From JBCCGR01 sp039029195 (GTDB taxonomy: Bacteria > Pseudomonadota > Alphaproteobacteria > Rhizobiales > Rhizobiaceae): DNA of 64,000 nucleotides. Below, piece after piece: positions 39,116 to 47,640 of this stretch; position 1 is the stretch's first letter; the number at the start of each line of letters is the position of its first letter. The notes below the pieces were generated by a model. It saw nothing but the letters and a program-made list of their open reading frames with translations, ran no database searches and was not told where the DNA came from. Both the position numbers and the translations under genes were made by a program. The stretch lies in assembly GCA_039029195.1 (NCBI GenBank), contig JBCCGR010000014.1, positions 1 through 64,000 on the forward strand. The letters run 5' to 3'.

Positions 39116-41992
39116 TTGAATGGTCTAGAGCATCAGCTCAGCAACCGTGACAACATCAATGCCTGTATGACTGACGCCGCCAATTCAAACATTGCGGAAA
39201 CCCCTCCCGCTATTGATACCGATCAGTGGCGGCGAAACCTTAGTGCATTCACCGACAATGCGGGTGGCGATGGATCGTCAAATGATGTGCGGACGAAAGT
39301 TCTCGCGTTGTTCAAACAAGAGTACGCCCAACATAGAGCCCGTATTGAGCAGGAACTGCTCACGCACGGAGATGGCGACCGGTGCTGTGAAGACCTGTCG
39401 GACCTTATGGATGGGATCATCCAGGCCCTCCACGATTTTGCTCTGACTCACGTCTTCCGCGTCAAAAACCCGTCCAGCGCCGAACGCATGACGATTGTTG
39501 CTGTCGGTGGATACGGGCGCGGAACGCTGGCACCGGGTTCCGATATCGATCTCCTGTTCCTGCTGCCATACAAGCAGACCCCGTTGGGGGAAAGCATGGT
39601 GGAGTACATTCTCTACATGCTTTGGGACATGGGCTTCAAAGTCGGTCACGCGACCCGCACCATCAATGAATGCGTGCGCCTGTCCAAGACGGATTTCACA
39701 ATCTGTACTTCCATTCTGGAAGCGCGGTTCATCTGGGGGGCTGAGCCACTGTTTGATGAACTTCTCGTTCGCTTCGATCAGGATGTGGTGGCGGGTACTG
39801 CTGAAACGTTCATTGCCGCCAAACTAGCTGAACGCGATGAGCGCCATCGAAAGAGCGGCCAGTCGCGCTATCTGGTCGAACCCAATGTGAAGGAGGGCAA
39901 GGGCGGGCTGCGTGATCTCCATACGCTCTACTGGATTGCCAAATACTTTTATCGGGTCCGCTCTCAGGCCGAGCTGGTTGATCTCGGGGTTTTGTCGGAG
40001 AACGAATATAGGCGCTTTCAAAAAGCCCAGCGGTTCTTGTGGACCGTGCGCTGTCACATGCATTTTGTGACCAAACGCGCCGAAGAACGCCTTTCCTTTG
40101 ATATCCAGTCGCTGATTGCGGAACGGTTGAACTATCAAACTCAACCGGGACTTTCAGCGGTTGAATGTTTCATGAAAGACTATTTTCTGGTGGCCAAGGA
40201 TGTGGGTGATCTGACCCGAATCATCTGTGCTTCTTTGGAGGAGAAGCAGGCGAAAGCTGCCCCCGGCTTAACAGCCATTGTTCGCAGCATTCGAGGACGA
40301 ACCCGCAAAATTCGTGGCTCAACCGATTTCGTCAATAAAAACAACCGTATCGCTGTTGTGGATGACGAAGTGTTCGCCCGTGATCCAGTCAATCTCATTC
40401 GCATCTTTCAGATTGCGGCAAAGAACAGCCTGAAGTTTCATCCCGACACGCTGAAACTCGCCACACGATCTGTTCACCTGATCGACGATGATGTTCGAAA
40501 CAACGAGATCGCCAATTCGCTGTTCCTGAAAATTCTGACCTCGCACAAAGAGCCGGAGATTACTCTGCGGCGCATGAATGAATCCGGCATTTTGGGGGCG
40601 TTCATTCCCGATTTCGGCAAGGTCGTCGCGATGATGCAGTTCAACATGTATCATCACTATACGGTCGATGAACATCTCCTGCGGTCCATCGGAATTCTGA
40701 GCGAGATCGAAACAGGTGTTCTGGTGGAAGACCACCCGCTTGCCAGCACCTTTATTGATGCGCTACCTGATCGATTGCCGCTCTATGTGGCGCTTTTCCT
40801 GCATGATATTGCCAAAGGCCGACCGGAAGATCATTCAATTGCTGGTGCAGACGTTGCCCGGGAACTCTGCCCCCGACTGGGTCTCGATGAAGCGCAGACC
40901 GATCTGGTGGTCTGGCTGGTGCAGGAACATCTCACCATGTCCAACACCGCCCAGTCGCGCGATCTCAACGATCCCAAGACCATTCGGGATTTTACCGAAA
41001 CCGTGCAAAGTCTCGACCGTATGCGCTATTTGCTGGTTCTGACGATTTGCGACATTCGCGCCGTTGGACCCGGAGTGTGGAATGGCTGGAAGGGCCAGCT
41101 TCTGCGGACGCTTTACTATGAGACAGAACCGGTTCTCACCGGCGGCCACAGCGCCATGTCGCACAAGCAGCGGGAGCAACGAGCACGCGATGTTCTTCGC
41201 GAGCGTTTGTCCGACTGGGATGAAAACGAACGCGAGCGCGTGCTTCAATTGCCCTATGCCAATTATCTGCTGGCGGTTGATCCTGAAGATCAGGCACGGC
41301 ACATGACATTTATCCGCGACACGGATAAAGCGGGTTTGCCGCTGGCAACCAGTGTCCACACAAGGGCATTCGAGGCGATCACCGAAATCACTGTACTGGC
41401 TCCGGATCATCCGCGCCTATTGTCGATCATAGCGGGCGCATGTGCGGCAGCCGGCGGCAATATTGTTGATGCAAAAATTTACACGACCAGTGATGGCCGC
41501 GCGTTGGACGCCATTCTGATTAATCGGGAATTTGACGACCCGGAAGACGAATACAGGCGCGCTGCCCGCATCGGCAAACTGATGGAAGATGTGCTTTCGG
41601 GCAAAACCTATCTGCCGGACATGATTGCCGAACGCACCAAACCAGGCCGTGGCGAGCTGGTATTCTCCATTCCGCCTGTGGTGACCATCGGAAACGCATT
41701 GTCTGAGCACTACACGGTGATTGACGTGGAAGGCCTCGACCGCCCGGGGCTGCTTTCAGACCTCACTCGCGCCATCGCCGATCTCAGTCTCAACATCGCA
41801 TCCGCACATGTGGTGACATTCGGCGAGAAGGCCGTGGATTCGTTCTATGTCACCGATCTTGTGGGCCACAAGATCACCAGCCCGCAGCGCCAGACGGCGA
41901 TCCGCAAAAAGCTCTTACCGATTTTGAAGGGAGAGGCCGCCAAAAAATCGGTCAAGGCGAAAAAACCTGCCGTGATCGAGATCGACATCTGA
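39116..41992 (+). CDS. glnD: Bifunctional PII uridylyltransferase/uridylyl-removing enzyme
   Basis: A 958-residue nitrogen sensor that uridylylates PII under nitrogen limitation and removes UMP when glutamine is high. Domains in order: nucleotidyltransferase with GGYGRGTLAPGSDIDLLFL (about 128-146), a GlnE-linked helical region (VKEGKGGLRDLHTLYWIAKYF), an HD domain with FLHDIAKGRPEDHS (about 560-573), and two ACT domains (about 755-835 and 865-940). All catalytic motifs look intact. The start is uncertain: TTG 39116 or ATG 39167 (MTDAANSN), both with weak ribosome sites. murJ follows 25 bases later, an order conserved in Rhizobiales. Confidence 0.95.
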   Translation: MNGLEHQLSNRDNINACMTDAANSNIAETPPAIDTDQWRRNLSAFTDNAGGDGSSNDVRTKVLALFKQEYAQHRARIEQELLTHGDGDRCCEDLSDLMDGIIQALHDFALTHVFRVKNPSSAERMTIVAVGGYGRGTLAPGSDIDLLFLLPYKQTPLGESMVEYILYMLWDMGFKVGHATRTINECVRLSKTDFTICTSILEARFIWGAEPLFDELLVRFDQDVVAGTAETFIAAKLAERDERHRKSGQSRYLVEPNVKEGKGGLRDLHTLYWIAKYFYRVRSQAELVDLGVLSENEYRRFQKAQRFLWTVRCHMHFVTKRAEERLSFDIQSLIAERLNYQTQPGLSAVECFMKDYFLVAKDVGDLTRIICASLEEKQAKAAPGLTAIVRSIRGRTRKIRGSTDFVNKNNRIAVVDDEVFARDPVNLIRIFQIAAKNSLKFHPDTLKLATRSVHLIDDDVRNNEIANSLFLKILTSHKEPEITLRRMNESGILGAFIPDFGKVVAMMQFNMYHHYTVDEHLLRSIGILSEIETGVLVEDHPLASTFIDALPDRLPLYVALFLHDIAKGRPEDHSIAGADVARELCPRLGLDEAQTDLVVWLVQEHLTMSNTAQSRDLNDPKTIRDFTETVQSLDRMRYLLVLTICDIRAVGPGVWNGWKGQLLRTLYYETEPVLTGGHSAMSHKQREQRARDVLRERLSDWDENERERVLQLPYANYLLAVDPEDQARHMTFIRDTDKAGLPLATSVHTRAFEAITEITVLAPDHPRLLSIIAGACAAAGGNIVDAKIYTTSDGRALDAILINREFDDPEDEYRRAARIGKLMEDVLSGKTYLPDMIAERTKPGRGELVFSIPPVVTIGNALSEHYTVIDVEGLDRPGLLSDLTRAIADLSLNIASAHVVTFGEKAVDSFYVTDLVGHKITSPQRQTAIRKKLLPILKGEAAKKSVKAKKPAVIEIDI

Positions 41993-42017
41993 TCATGCAA
42001 TCCGGCGGACCCACGAA

Positions 42018-43574
42018 TTGAGCCTGATCCGCAAATTTTCCACTGTCGGTGGGGCCACCATGGTGAGCCGCATGCTTGGCTTTGTGCGCGAGGCCATGAT
42101 TGCCGCTGCTCTCGGCGCGGGGCCAGTGGCTGATGCCTTCTACGCGGCCTTTGCCTTCCCAAATCTGTTCCGGCGCATTTTTGCCGAAGGCGCTTTCAAT
42201 GCCGCCTTCATTCCGCTTTTTGCCAAGAAACTGGAATCGGATGATCGGTCAGACGCCAGACAATTCGCCAATGACGTCGCGTCGATCCTGATTGTCATTT
42301 TGCTGCTCTTGTCAGCACTGGCGATGCTGTTCATGCCAGCTCTCGTTGGCACAGTGGTAGCACCCTATTTCGCCGACACGCCTGACAAGTTTGATCTGAC
42401 CGTGCTCATGACACGGATCATGTTTCCCTATCTTGCCTGCATGTCGCTTGTGGCCATGCTCTCAGGCATTCTGAACTCGACGAGGCGCTATTTCGTTGCT
42501 GCCATCGTGCCGGTGCTTCTCAACGTGGTGCTTATTGCGGCGATTGGCATTGCGCTGTTTGTCGGTGCAGGCGATGTGGAAATCGGGCTCTGGCTCGCTT
42601 GGGGTGTTTTCGCGGCCGGTTTTGCGCAGCTTGTTCTGTTGTTTTTTGCCGCATCACGTGTCGGTTTCACCCTCAAGCCTCACCTTCCCCGGCCCACGCC
42701 GGAAGTGAAGCAATTGATCATCCTGATGGGACCTGCGGTTCTGACCGGTGGCGTGCTGCAGATCAATCTGATGATTGGGCGCATCATCGCGTCCGCACAG
42801 GATGGTGCCATCACCATGCTGAACCTGGCCGATCGTATCAATCAGCTTCCACTTGGAGTGATCGGGATCGCGATTGGAGTGGTGCTTCTGCCTGAGCTAA
42901 GCCGGGCTTTGAAAGCCGAGGATACGGCTGAGGCCGTTCATCTGCAAAACCGGTCACTTGAGTTCGCACTGGCGCTAACCCTTCCGGCGACCATCGGATT
43001 TCTTGTGATGCCGCAGCCGATTGTCAGCATCCTTTATGAGCGAGGCGCGTTCGACGCTGAGACCGCTGTGCTGACCGCTTATGCCCTTGCCGCCTATGCA
43101 GCGGGTCTCCCGGCCTATGTGATGATCAAAGTGTTCCAGCCGGCCTTCTTTGCCCGCGAGGACATGAAATCACCCTTCCGATTTTCGGTGGTGATGGTGG
43201 TTGTGAACATTGTGGGCAGTCTGTTGCTGTTTCCCAGCTATGGTCACGTCGGCATCGCTGCCGCAACAGCCATTTCTGCCTGGGTCAATGTTGGATTGCT
43301 CGCCTGGAATCTCTCGCGAAACGGTGGTTTCAGGCCGGATAAGACAGTTATCAAACGCGTTTCATCGATGATCTTTGCCAGCCTTGTGATGGGGGCAGGT
43401 CTTCTGGTGGCTCTGTCGCTCGTCGCTTCCACATTCGAGGCGGGTGGATTGTTGGTGCGTACTTTGATAACGCTCGCCCTCATCGGGTGTGGCGCAATTG
43501 TCTATTTTGCCATTCTGATCGTCAGCGGCGGTATTGAAGTTTCCCGCCTGAAGCGACTTTTGCGCCGGGGCTGA
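42018..43574 (+). CDS. murJ: Lipid II flippase MurJ
   Basis: A 518-residue polytopic inner-membrane protein (about 14 helices) of the MurJ/MviN family, which moves lipid-linked peptidoglycan precursor across the membrane. N-terminal hallmarks are FSTVGGATMVSRMLGFVREAMIAAALGAGPVADAFYAAFAFPNLFRRIFAEGAFNAAFIPLF, covering the conserved RxxGxxRD-like and PNxxRR segments. Later segments include LGVIGIAIGVVLLPELSRA and the FYAREDMKSPFR equivalent FFAREDMKSPFRFS. The start is TTG 42018 (MSLIRKF), in the position family members begin. It is followed by trpS after 109 bases. Confidence 0.94.
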   Translation: MSLIRKFSTVGGATMVSRMLGFVREAMIAAALGAGPVADAFYAAFAFPNLFRRIFAEGAFNAAFIPLFAKKLESDDRSDARQFANDVASILIVILLLLSALAMLFMPALVGTVVAPYFADTPDKFDLTVLMTRIMFPYLACMSLVAMLSGILNSTRRYFVAAIVPVLLNVVLIAAIGIALFVGAGDVEIGLWLAWGVFAAGFAQLVLLFFAASRVGFTLKPHLPRPTPEVKQLIILMGPAVLTGGVLQINLMIGRIIASAQDGAITMLNLADRINQLPLGVIGIAIGVVLLPELSRALKAEDTAEAVHLQNRSLEFALALTLPATIGFLVMPQPIVSILYERGAFDAETAVLTAYALAAYAAGLPAYVMIKVFQPAFFAREDMKSPFRFSVVMVVVNIVGSLLLFPSYGHVGIAAATAISAWVNVGLLAWNLSRNGGFRPDKTVIKRVSSMIFASLVMGAGLLVALSLVASTFEAGGLLVRTLITLALIGCGAIVYFAILIVSGGIEVSRLKRLLRRG

Positions 43575-43683
43575 GAACCGTTACACCACCAAGCTTGCGC
43601 TCCATTCATCAATGGTCAATAAGGTGCCGCGCCAGCGGTTTGCCGTGGCGCTTTCTACTGATTTTTTCTTCTGGACATTCGTT

Positions 43684-44721
43684 ATGACCGAATTCAAGCA
43701 GCGTGTGTTTTCCGGCGTTCAGCCGACCGGGAACCTTCATCTTGGCAACTATCTTGGGGCGATCAAAAAATTTGTTGCCCTGCAGGAGAGCCATGATTGC
43801 GTATATTGCGTCGTAGATCTGCATGCGATCACAGTCTGGCAGGACCCAAAAGAGCTGGCGAGCAATATCCGCGAAGTGACGGCTGCCTTTATCGCTGCGG
43901 GCATCGATCCGGAGAAGCACATCGTTTTCAACCAGAGCCAGGTGAAAGAACACGCCGAACTTGCATGGCTCTTCAACTGCGTTGCCCGCATGGGCTGGTT
44001 GAACCGGATGACCCAGTTCAAGGAAAAAGCGGGCAAGGACCGGGAAAAAGCCTCGGTCGGTCTGTTTTCCTATCCCAACCTTATGGCGGCCGACATTCTG
44101 GCCTATCGCGCCACCCATGTACCGGTGGGCGACGACCAGAAACAGCATCTGGAGCTGACGCGCGACATCGCACAGAAATTCAACAATGATTTTGCCGAAT
44201 CCATCGCTGACAACGGGTTTGGTGAGATGTTTTTCCCGCTCACTGAGCCTTTGATCGAGGGCCCTGCAACCCGCGTGATGAGCCTGCGTGACGGGTCGAA
44301 AAAAATGTCAAAATCAGACCCGTCTGACCTTTCCCGGATTGTGCTGACAGACGATGCTGACAAGATCTCAAAGAAGTTCCGCAAAGCAAAGACTGACCCC
44401 GATCCGCTGCCTGAAACGGCCGATGGTCTGGAGGAACGTCCGGAAGCTGACAATCTGGTCGGGATCTACGCGGCCCTTTCCAACACCGACAAGAACTCTG
44501 TGTTGTCAGAATGGTCGGGGTCGGAGTTTTCAAAGTTCAAACCAGCGCTGGTTGACCTTGCCGTCACCGTTCTTGATCCGATTGCCGCTGAGATGCGCCG
44601 TCTTCAAGCTGATCCTGGTCACATTGATGCGGTTCTGGCCAAAGGCTCTGAGCAGGCGCGGGAACTGGCAAGCGAAACCCTTGCTGGAGCCAAGAAAATC
44701 ATTGGGTTGGTTGGTGCTTGA
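43684..44721 (+). CDS. trpS: Tryptophan-tRNA ligase
   Basis: A 345-residue class I aminoacyl-tRNA synthetase charging tRNA-Trp. The HIGH-like motif is HLGNY (residues 19-23) in SGVQPTGNLHLGNYLGAI, and the KMSKS motif is KKMSKSD (about 207-213). The tryptophan-site segments YCVVDLHAIT, NQSQVKEHAELAWLFNC and PVGDDQKQHLELTRDIA are typical of bacterial TrpRS. Start ATG 43684 (MTEFKQRV) matches the family; an upstream in-frame start at 43612 would add 24 residues without homology. It is flanked by murJ and nfu. Confidence 0.96.
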   Translation: MTEFKQRVFSGVQPTGNLHLGNYLGAIKKFVALQESHDCVYCVVDLHAITVWQDPKELASNIREVTAAFIAAGIDPEKHIVFNQSQVKEHAELAWLFNCVARMGWLNRMTQFKEKAGKDREKASVGLFSYPNLMAADILAYRATHVPVGDDQKQHLELTRDIAQKFNNDFAESIADNGFGEMFFPLTEPLIEGPATRVMSLRDGSKKMSKSDPSDLSRIVLTDDADKISKKFRKAKTDPDPLPETADGLEERPEADNLVGIYAALSNTDKNSVLSEWSGSEFSKFKPALVDLAVTVLDPIAAEMRRLQADPGHIDAVLAKGSEQARELASETLAGAKKIIGLVGA

Positions 44722-44790
44722 AACCGATGTCCGCAATCGCCACCTGAGTTGAAAGAAAGTCCGGAACTCCAATCCACCATAACTCTGGAT

Positions 44791-44807
44791 ATTGGAACGA
44801 TTCTAAA
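44791..44807 (+). promoter_or_regulatory. Candidate iron-response (Irr/ICE-like) box upstream of nfu
   Basis: ATTGGAACGATTCTAAA: the right arm TTCTAAA is as in the Irr-box of Rhizobiales as I recall it (TTTAGAA, short spacer, TTCTAAA), and the left arm ATTGGAA differs at two positions. It lies 54 bases before the start of an iron-sulfur carrier gene, a target class for Irr. Imperfect match; low confidence. Confidence 0.3.
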
Positions 44808-44860
44808 CTAGGTTGGCAACCAATCAGGCAATCTGACTGCCAATCTTCATGGAGATGACC

Positions 44861-45430
44861 ATGTTCATTCAGACCGAAGCCACGCCAAATCCGGCAACCC
44901 TGAAGTTTCTGCCCGGCCGTACCGTTTTGAACGAAGGAACGGTCGACTTTCGCGCGGCGGAAGAGGCCGAAGGCCAGTCTCCTCTGGCAGAACGGCTGTT
45001 TGGGATTACGAACGTGGAAGGCGTGTTCTTCGGCCACGACTTTATCACCGTCACCAAGGCCGATGCGCCGGATTGGGCGGTGATGAAGCCTGCCATTCTC
45101 GGCACCATCATGGAACATTTCATGGCCGATGCTCCGGTCATGGCCCAGGACGCATCGCTGCAAAACGATGACGATGGTGAAGAGTTTTTCGACGAGGGCT
45201 CAGAGCAAATCGTTTCCACGATCAAAGAGTTGCTTGAAACCCGTGTTCGCCCGGCAGTGGCTCAGGATGGTGGTGACATCACGTTTCGGGGATACCGCGA
45301 AGGCAAAGTGTTTCTTTCCATGCGTGGTGCATGTGCAGGTTGCCCATCATCAACCGCCACGCTGCAATACGGCATTCAGAATCTGTTGAAGCACTTTATC
45401 CCGGAAGTGGAATCCGTCGAAGCCGTTTGA
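44861..45430 (+). CDS. NifU-family iron-sulfur scaffold/carrier (Nfu)
   Basis: A 189-residue two-domain Nfu protein. The N-terminal Nfu_N domain begins FIQTEATPNPATLKFLPGRTVL and extends to about residue 88. The C-terminal NifU domain (about 110-189) has GGDITFRGYREGKVFLSMRGACAGCPSS, with the CAGC pair that holds a 4Fe-4S cluster between two monomers. It delivers clusters to target proteins such as aconitase, lipoyl synthase and the radical SAM MiaB encoded nearby. ATG 44861 is chosen because GGAG (44851-44854) sits 6 bases upstream; the ATG at 44849 overlaps this site. tsaB follows 27 bases later. Confidence 0.93.
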   Translation: MFIQTEATPNPATLKFLPGRTVLNEGTVDFRAAEEAEGQSPLAERLFGITNVEGVFFGHDFITVTKADAPDWAVMKPAILGTIMEHFMADAPVMAQDASLQNDDDGEEFFDEGSEQIVSTIKELLETRVRPAVAQDGGDITFRGYREGKVFLSMRGACAGCPSSTATLQYGIQNLLKHFIPEVESVEAV

Positions 45431-45457
45431 GGTTGGCCGCCATCAACGGTACATTTC

Positions 45458-46147
45458 ATGCATCTGGCAATTGATACATCCCAATCTGCCTGTGCTGTGG
45501 CCATCCTTGATCCGGCGAGCCAAACTGTACTTGCGAGCGATATAGCTGATCTTGGCCGGGGACACGCCGAACATCTGATGCCGCAGATTCGTGCGGTTCT
45601 GGATTCCTGCAAAATCTCTGTTGATCAGCTAACCAAAATCGGTGCCGTGTGCGGCCCGGGCAGTTTCACCGGTCTGCGTGTGGGACTGGCCGCAGCGCGC
45701 GGACTGGCCCTTGCCCTTGATATCGATTGTGTAGGCGTACCTGCCCTGCCGGTTCTGGCACAACAGGCTGTTGCGCAATCCACTGATGTCGATCACATAT
45801 TCGTTGTGCAGGATGCGCGGCGTGATCAGGCTTTCTGCCAATTGTTTGACGCCGCTGGAACGCCCGTCGGTGCTGCGGGTTGTTTCAAACTCGACACTGT
45901 CGAAAGTCTTTTGCCTGCTGGTCCTACATTGATTGTGGGATCGGGGGCCGAGCTCGTTTGTTCAACGCATTCCAATCCGGATAGGTCGCCGCAAACGGCA
46001 TTAACCAGCGGCATTGCGGACATCGAGGTGGTCGCGCATATGGTGGCCGGTCTGGATCGCGAAAGCAGCCCTCCAATCGCGCTTTACCTGCGAACGGCCG
46101 ATGCAAAGGTTCAAACCGGTTTCGCTGTCGAACGGCAATCGGCCTGA
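45458..46147 (+). CDS. tsaB: tRNA threonylcarbamoyladenosine biosynthesis protein TsaB
   Basis: A 229-residue ASKHA-fold protein that partners TsaD in making t6A37 of ANN-decoding tRNAs. N-terminal HLAIDTSQSACAVAILD, then LGRGHAEHLMPQI and the very conserved GPGSFTGLRVGLAAARGLALAL (about 66-87). The C-terminal half is variable, as is usual. It is directly followed by rimI (3-base gap), a pairing common in proteobacteria, and is co-directional with nfu. Confidence 0.95.
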   Translation: MHLAIDTSQSACAVAILDPASQTVLASDIADLGRGHAEHLMPQIRAVLDSCKISVDQLTKIGAVCGPGSFTGLRVGLAAARGLALALDIDCVGVPALPVLAQQAVAQSTDVDHIFVVQDARRDQAFCQLFDAAGTPVGAAGCFKLDTVESLLPAGPTLIVGSGAELVCSTHSNPDRSPQTALTSGIADIEVVAHMVAGLDRESSPPIALYLRTADAKVQTGFAVERQSA

Positions 46148-46150
46148 TCA

Positions 46151-46651
46151 ATGGTTTTATCCCGTCTTCGTGAAACGGTGTTCGGTGCTCGTGGCCTGGA
46201 AATCGTAACTGCCGAAACTGGCGATGCGAAAGAGCTTGCTGATCTGCACGCGCAAGGGTTCGAGCGAAACTGGGATACCGGCGAGTTTTATCGCCTGTTG
46301 GCTCAAAAGGGCGTCACCGCTCTCATCGCTCGGAGCGGAAAAGCGAAATCATCATCGCCATTCGGCTTTGTTGTTGTTCGTCAGGCGGCTGATGAGGCAG
46401 AGGTTCTCTCCATTTGCACAGCCAAGCAGAGGCGAAAACGTGGCGTTGGCATATCCTTGATGCGAGAGGTCCTCTCGCACCTTGCCCAACTGGACTGCCA
46501 GTCTGTTTTCCTGGAGGTGGCGGCTGACAACATCGCTGCAATAAGCCTGTATCGAAAGCTCGGTTTCAAAAGGATCGCCGAACGCCCCGGATACTATCAA
46601 TCGGGGTCTGAACGAAAGACCGCACTTGTGATGCAGCTTGCGCTTCGATAG
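46151..46651 (+). CDS. rimI: Ribosomal protein S18-alanine N-acetyltransferase
   Basis: A 166-residue GNAT acetyltransferase. Residues about 25-150 form the fold: HAQGFERNWDTGEFYRLL, then the acetyl-CoA loop EVLSICTAKQRRKRGVGISLMREVLSHL (R-x-x-G-x-G/A variant, about 87-113), and EVAADNIAAISLYRKLGFKRIAERPGYY, the typical RimI end. The N-terminal 20 residues (LSRLRETVFGARGLE) precede the domain. Position after tsaB supports RimI over a generic GNAT. The plsC-like gene follows after 18 bases. The Fur-family gene that I recall at this place in some Rhizobiales is not here. Confidence 0.9.
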   Translation: MVLSRLRETVFGARGLEIVTAETGDAKELADLHAQGFERNWDTGEFYRLLAQKGVTALIARSGKAKSSSPFGFVVVRQAADEAEVLSICTAKQRRKRGVGISLMREVLSHLAQLDCQSVFLEVAADNIAAISLYRKLGFKRIAERPGYYQSGSERKTALVMQLALR

Positions 46652-46669
46652 AGCATCAGACATGCTTGA

Positions 46670-47488
46670 ATGGTCCGATCAACACCCGGCATGATCGCCC
46701 ACGGTCGTGCAATTTTTGCGCTTGTTCTGTGCGCCGTTGTTGTTTTGGTTCTAGCACCAGTCCAGTTGATCATTCTTGCCGTTGCTCGGCATCACTATCA
46801 TTTTTTGCCCAGGCTGTTTCATCGCATTGCTCTTTTTCTGATGGGTGTGAAAGTAACCTGCCATGGCAAACGCTCCAGCCACCACCCGCTCCTGATTGTG
46901 GCGAACCACGTAAGTTGGCTCGACATTCTTGTTCTGGGATCGGTTGCGTCGGTCGCCTTTATCGCAAAGGCCGATATGAAAAGCTGGCCGATCCTTGGCT
47001 GGCTCGCTCGTCTGCAACGCTCGATCTTTGTTGAAAGAGAAGAGCGGAGAAAAGCGGGGAAACAGGCCGATGAAATTGCGGATCGAATGAACGAAGGGGA
47101 TGTCATCGTACTGTTCGCGGAAGGCACGACCGGAGATGGGAACACTGTGCTTGAATTCAAAAGCGCACTTTTTGGAGCAGCACAATCAGCGCTGAGAAAT
47201 TCAGACCATGAAATGGTCAGCATTCAACCTGTGGCCATAACCTACACGCGACTGCAGGGCATGGCCATGGGACGATTCTGGCGTCCGGTTGCCGCCTGGC
47301 CGGGCGACATCACCATTGGCGGCCATCTGTACAATGTGATTCTCGAAGGAGCTATTGATGTGGAGGTTTGTTTCGGTCCTGCCGTGGATTTCACCCGGTC
47401 ACAAAACCGCAAAACGGTTGCCTCAAAAGTGCACAAAAGCGTTCGCGATCTGGCCGCCCATTCGCTTCGGGGTCGCAATGAGGATTAG
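46670..47488 (+). CDS. plsC: 1-acyl-sn-glycerol-3-phosphate acyltransferase
   Basis: A 272-residue membrane-bound acyltransferase of phospholipid synthesis, converting lysophosphatidic acid to phosphatidic acid. An N-terminal hydrophobic segment (about 10-38) anchors it. The catalytic NHVSWLDI box (H-x4-D, about 78-85) is followed by KADMKSWPILGWLARLQRSIFVERE and the substrate-binding LFAEGTTGDGN (EGT motif, about 146-156). The final part contains the PVAITY segment (about 187). Length is normal. It is followed by 152 bases with no gene and then miaB. Confidence 0.92.
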   Translation: MVRSTPGMIAHGRAIFALVLCAVVVLVLAPVQLIILAVARHHYHFLPRLFHRIALFLMGVKVTCHGKRSSHHPLLIVANHVSWLDILVLGSVASVAFIAKADMKSWPILGWLARLQRSIFVEREERRKAGKQADEIADRMNEGDVIVLFAEGTTGDGNTVLEFKSALFGAAQSALRNSDHEMVSIQPVAITYTRLQGMAMGRFWRPVAAWPGDITIGGHLYNVILEGAIDVEVCFGPAVDFTRSQNRKTVASKVHKSVRDLAAHSLRGRNED

Positions 47489-47640
47489 AGAAATGCAACA
47501 ATGCTCGACATGACCGAATGAGGGGAGTAGAGAGGATCGCCCATTCGCTGGTCATGAAGACGTTCAGCGTGGAATTTGACCACGGATCGTCGGTTTCAGC
47601 GTGATGAACCACCTCAACATCTTTCGATAGCGACCCGTTT

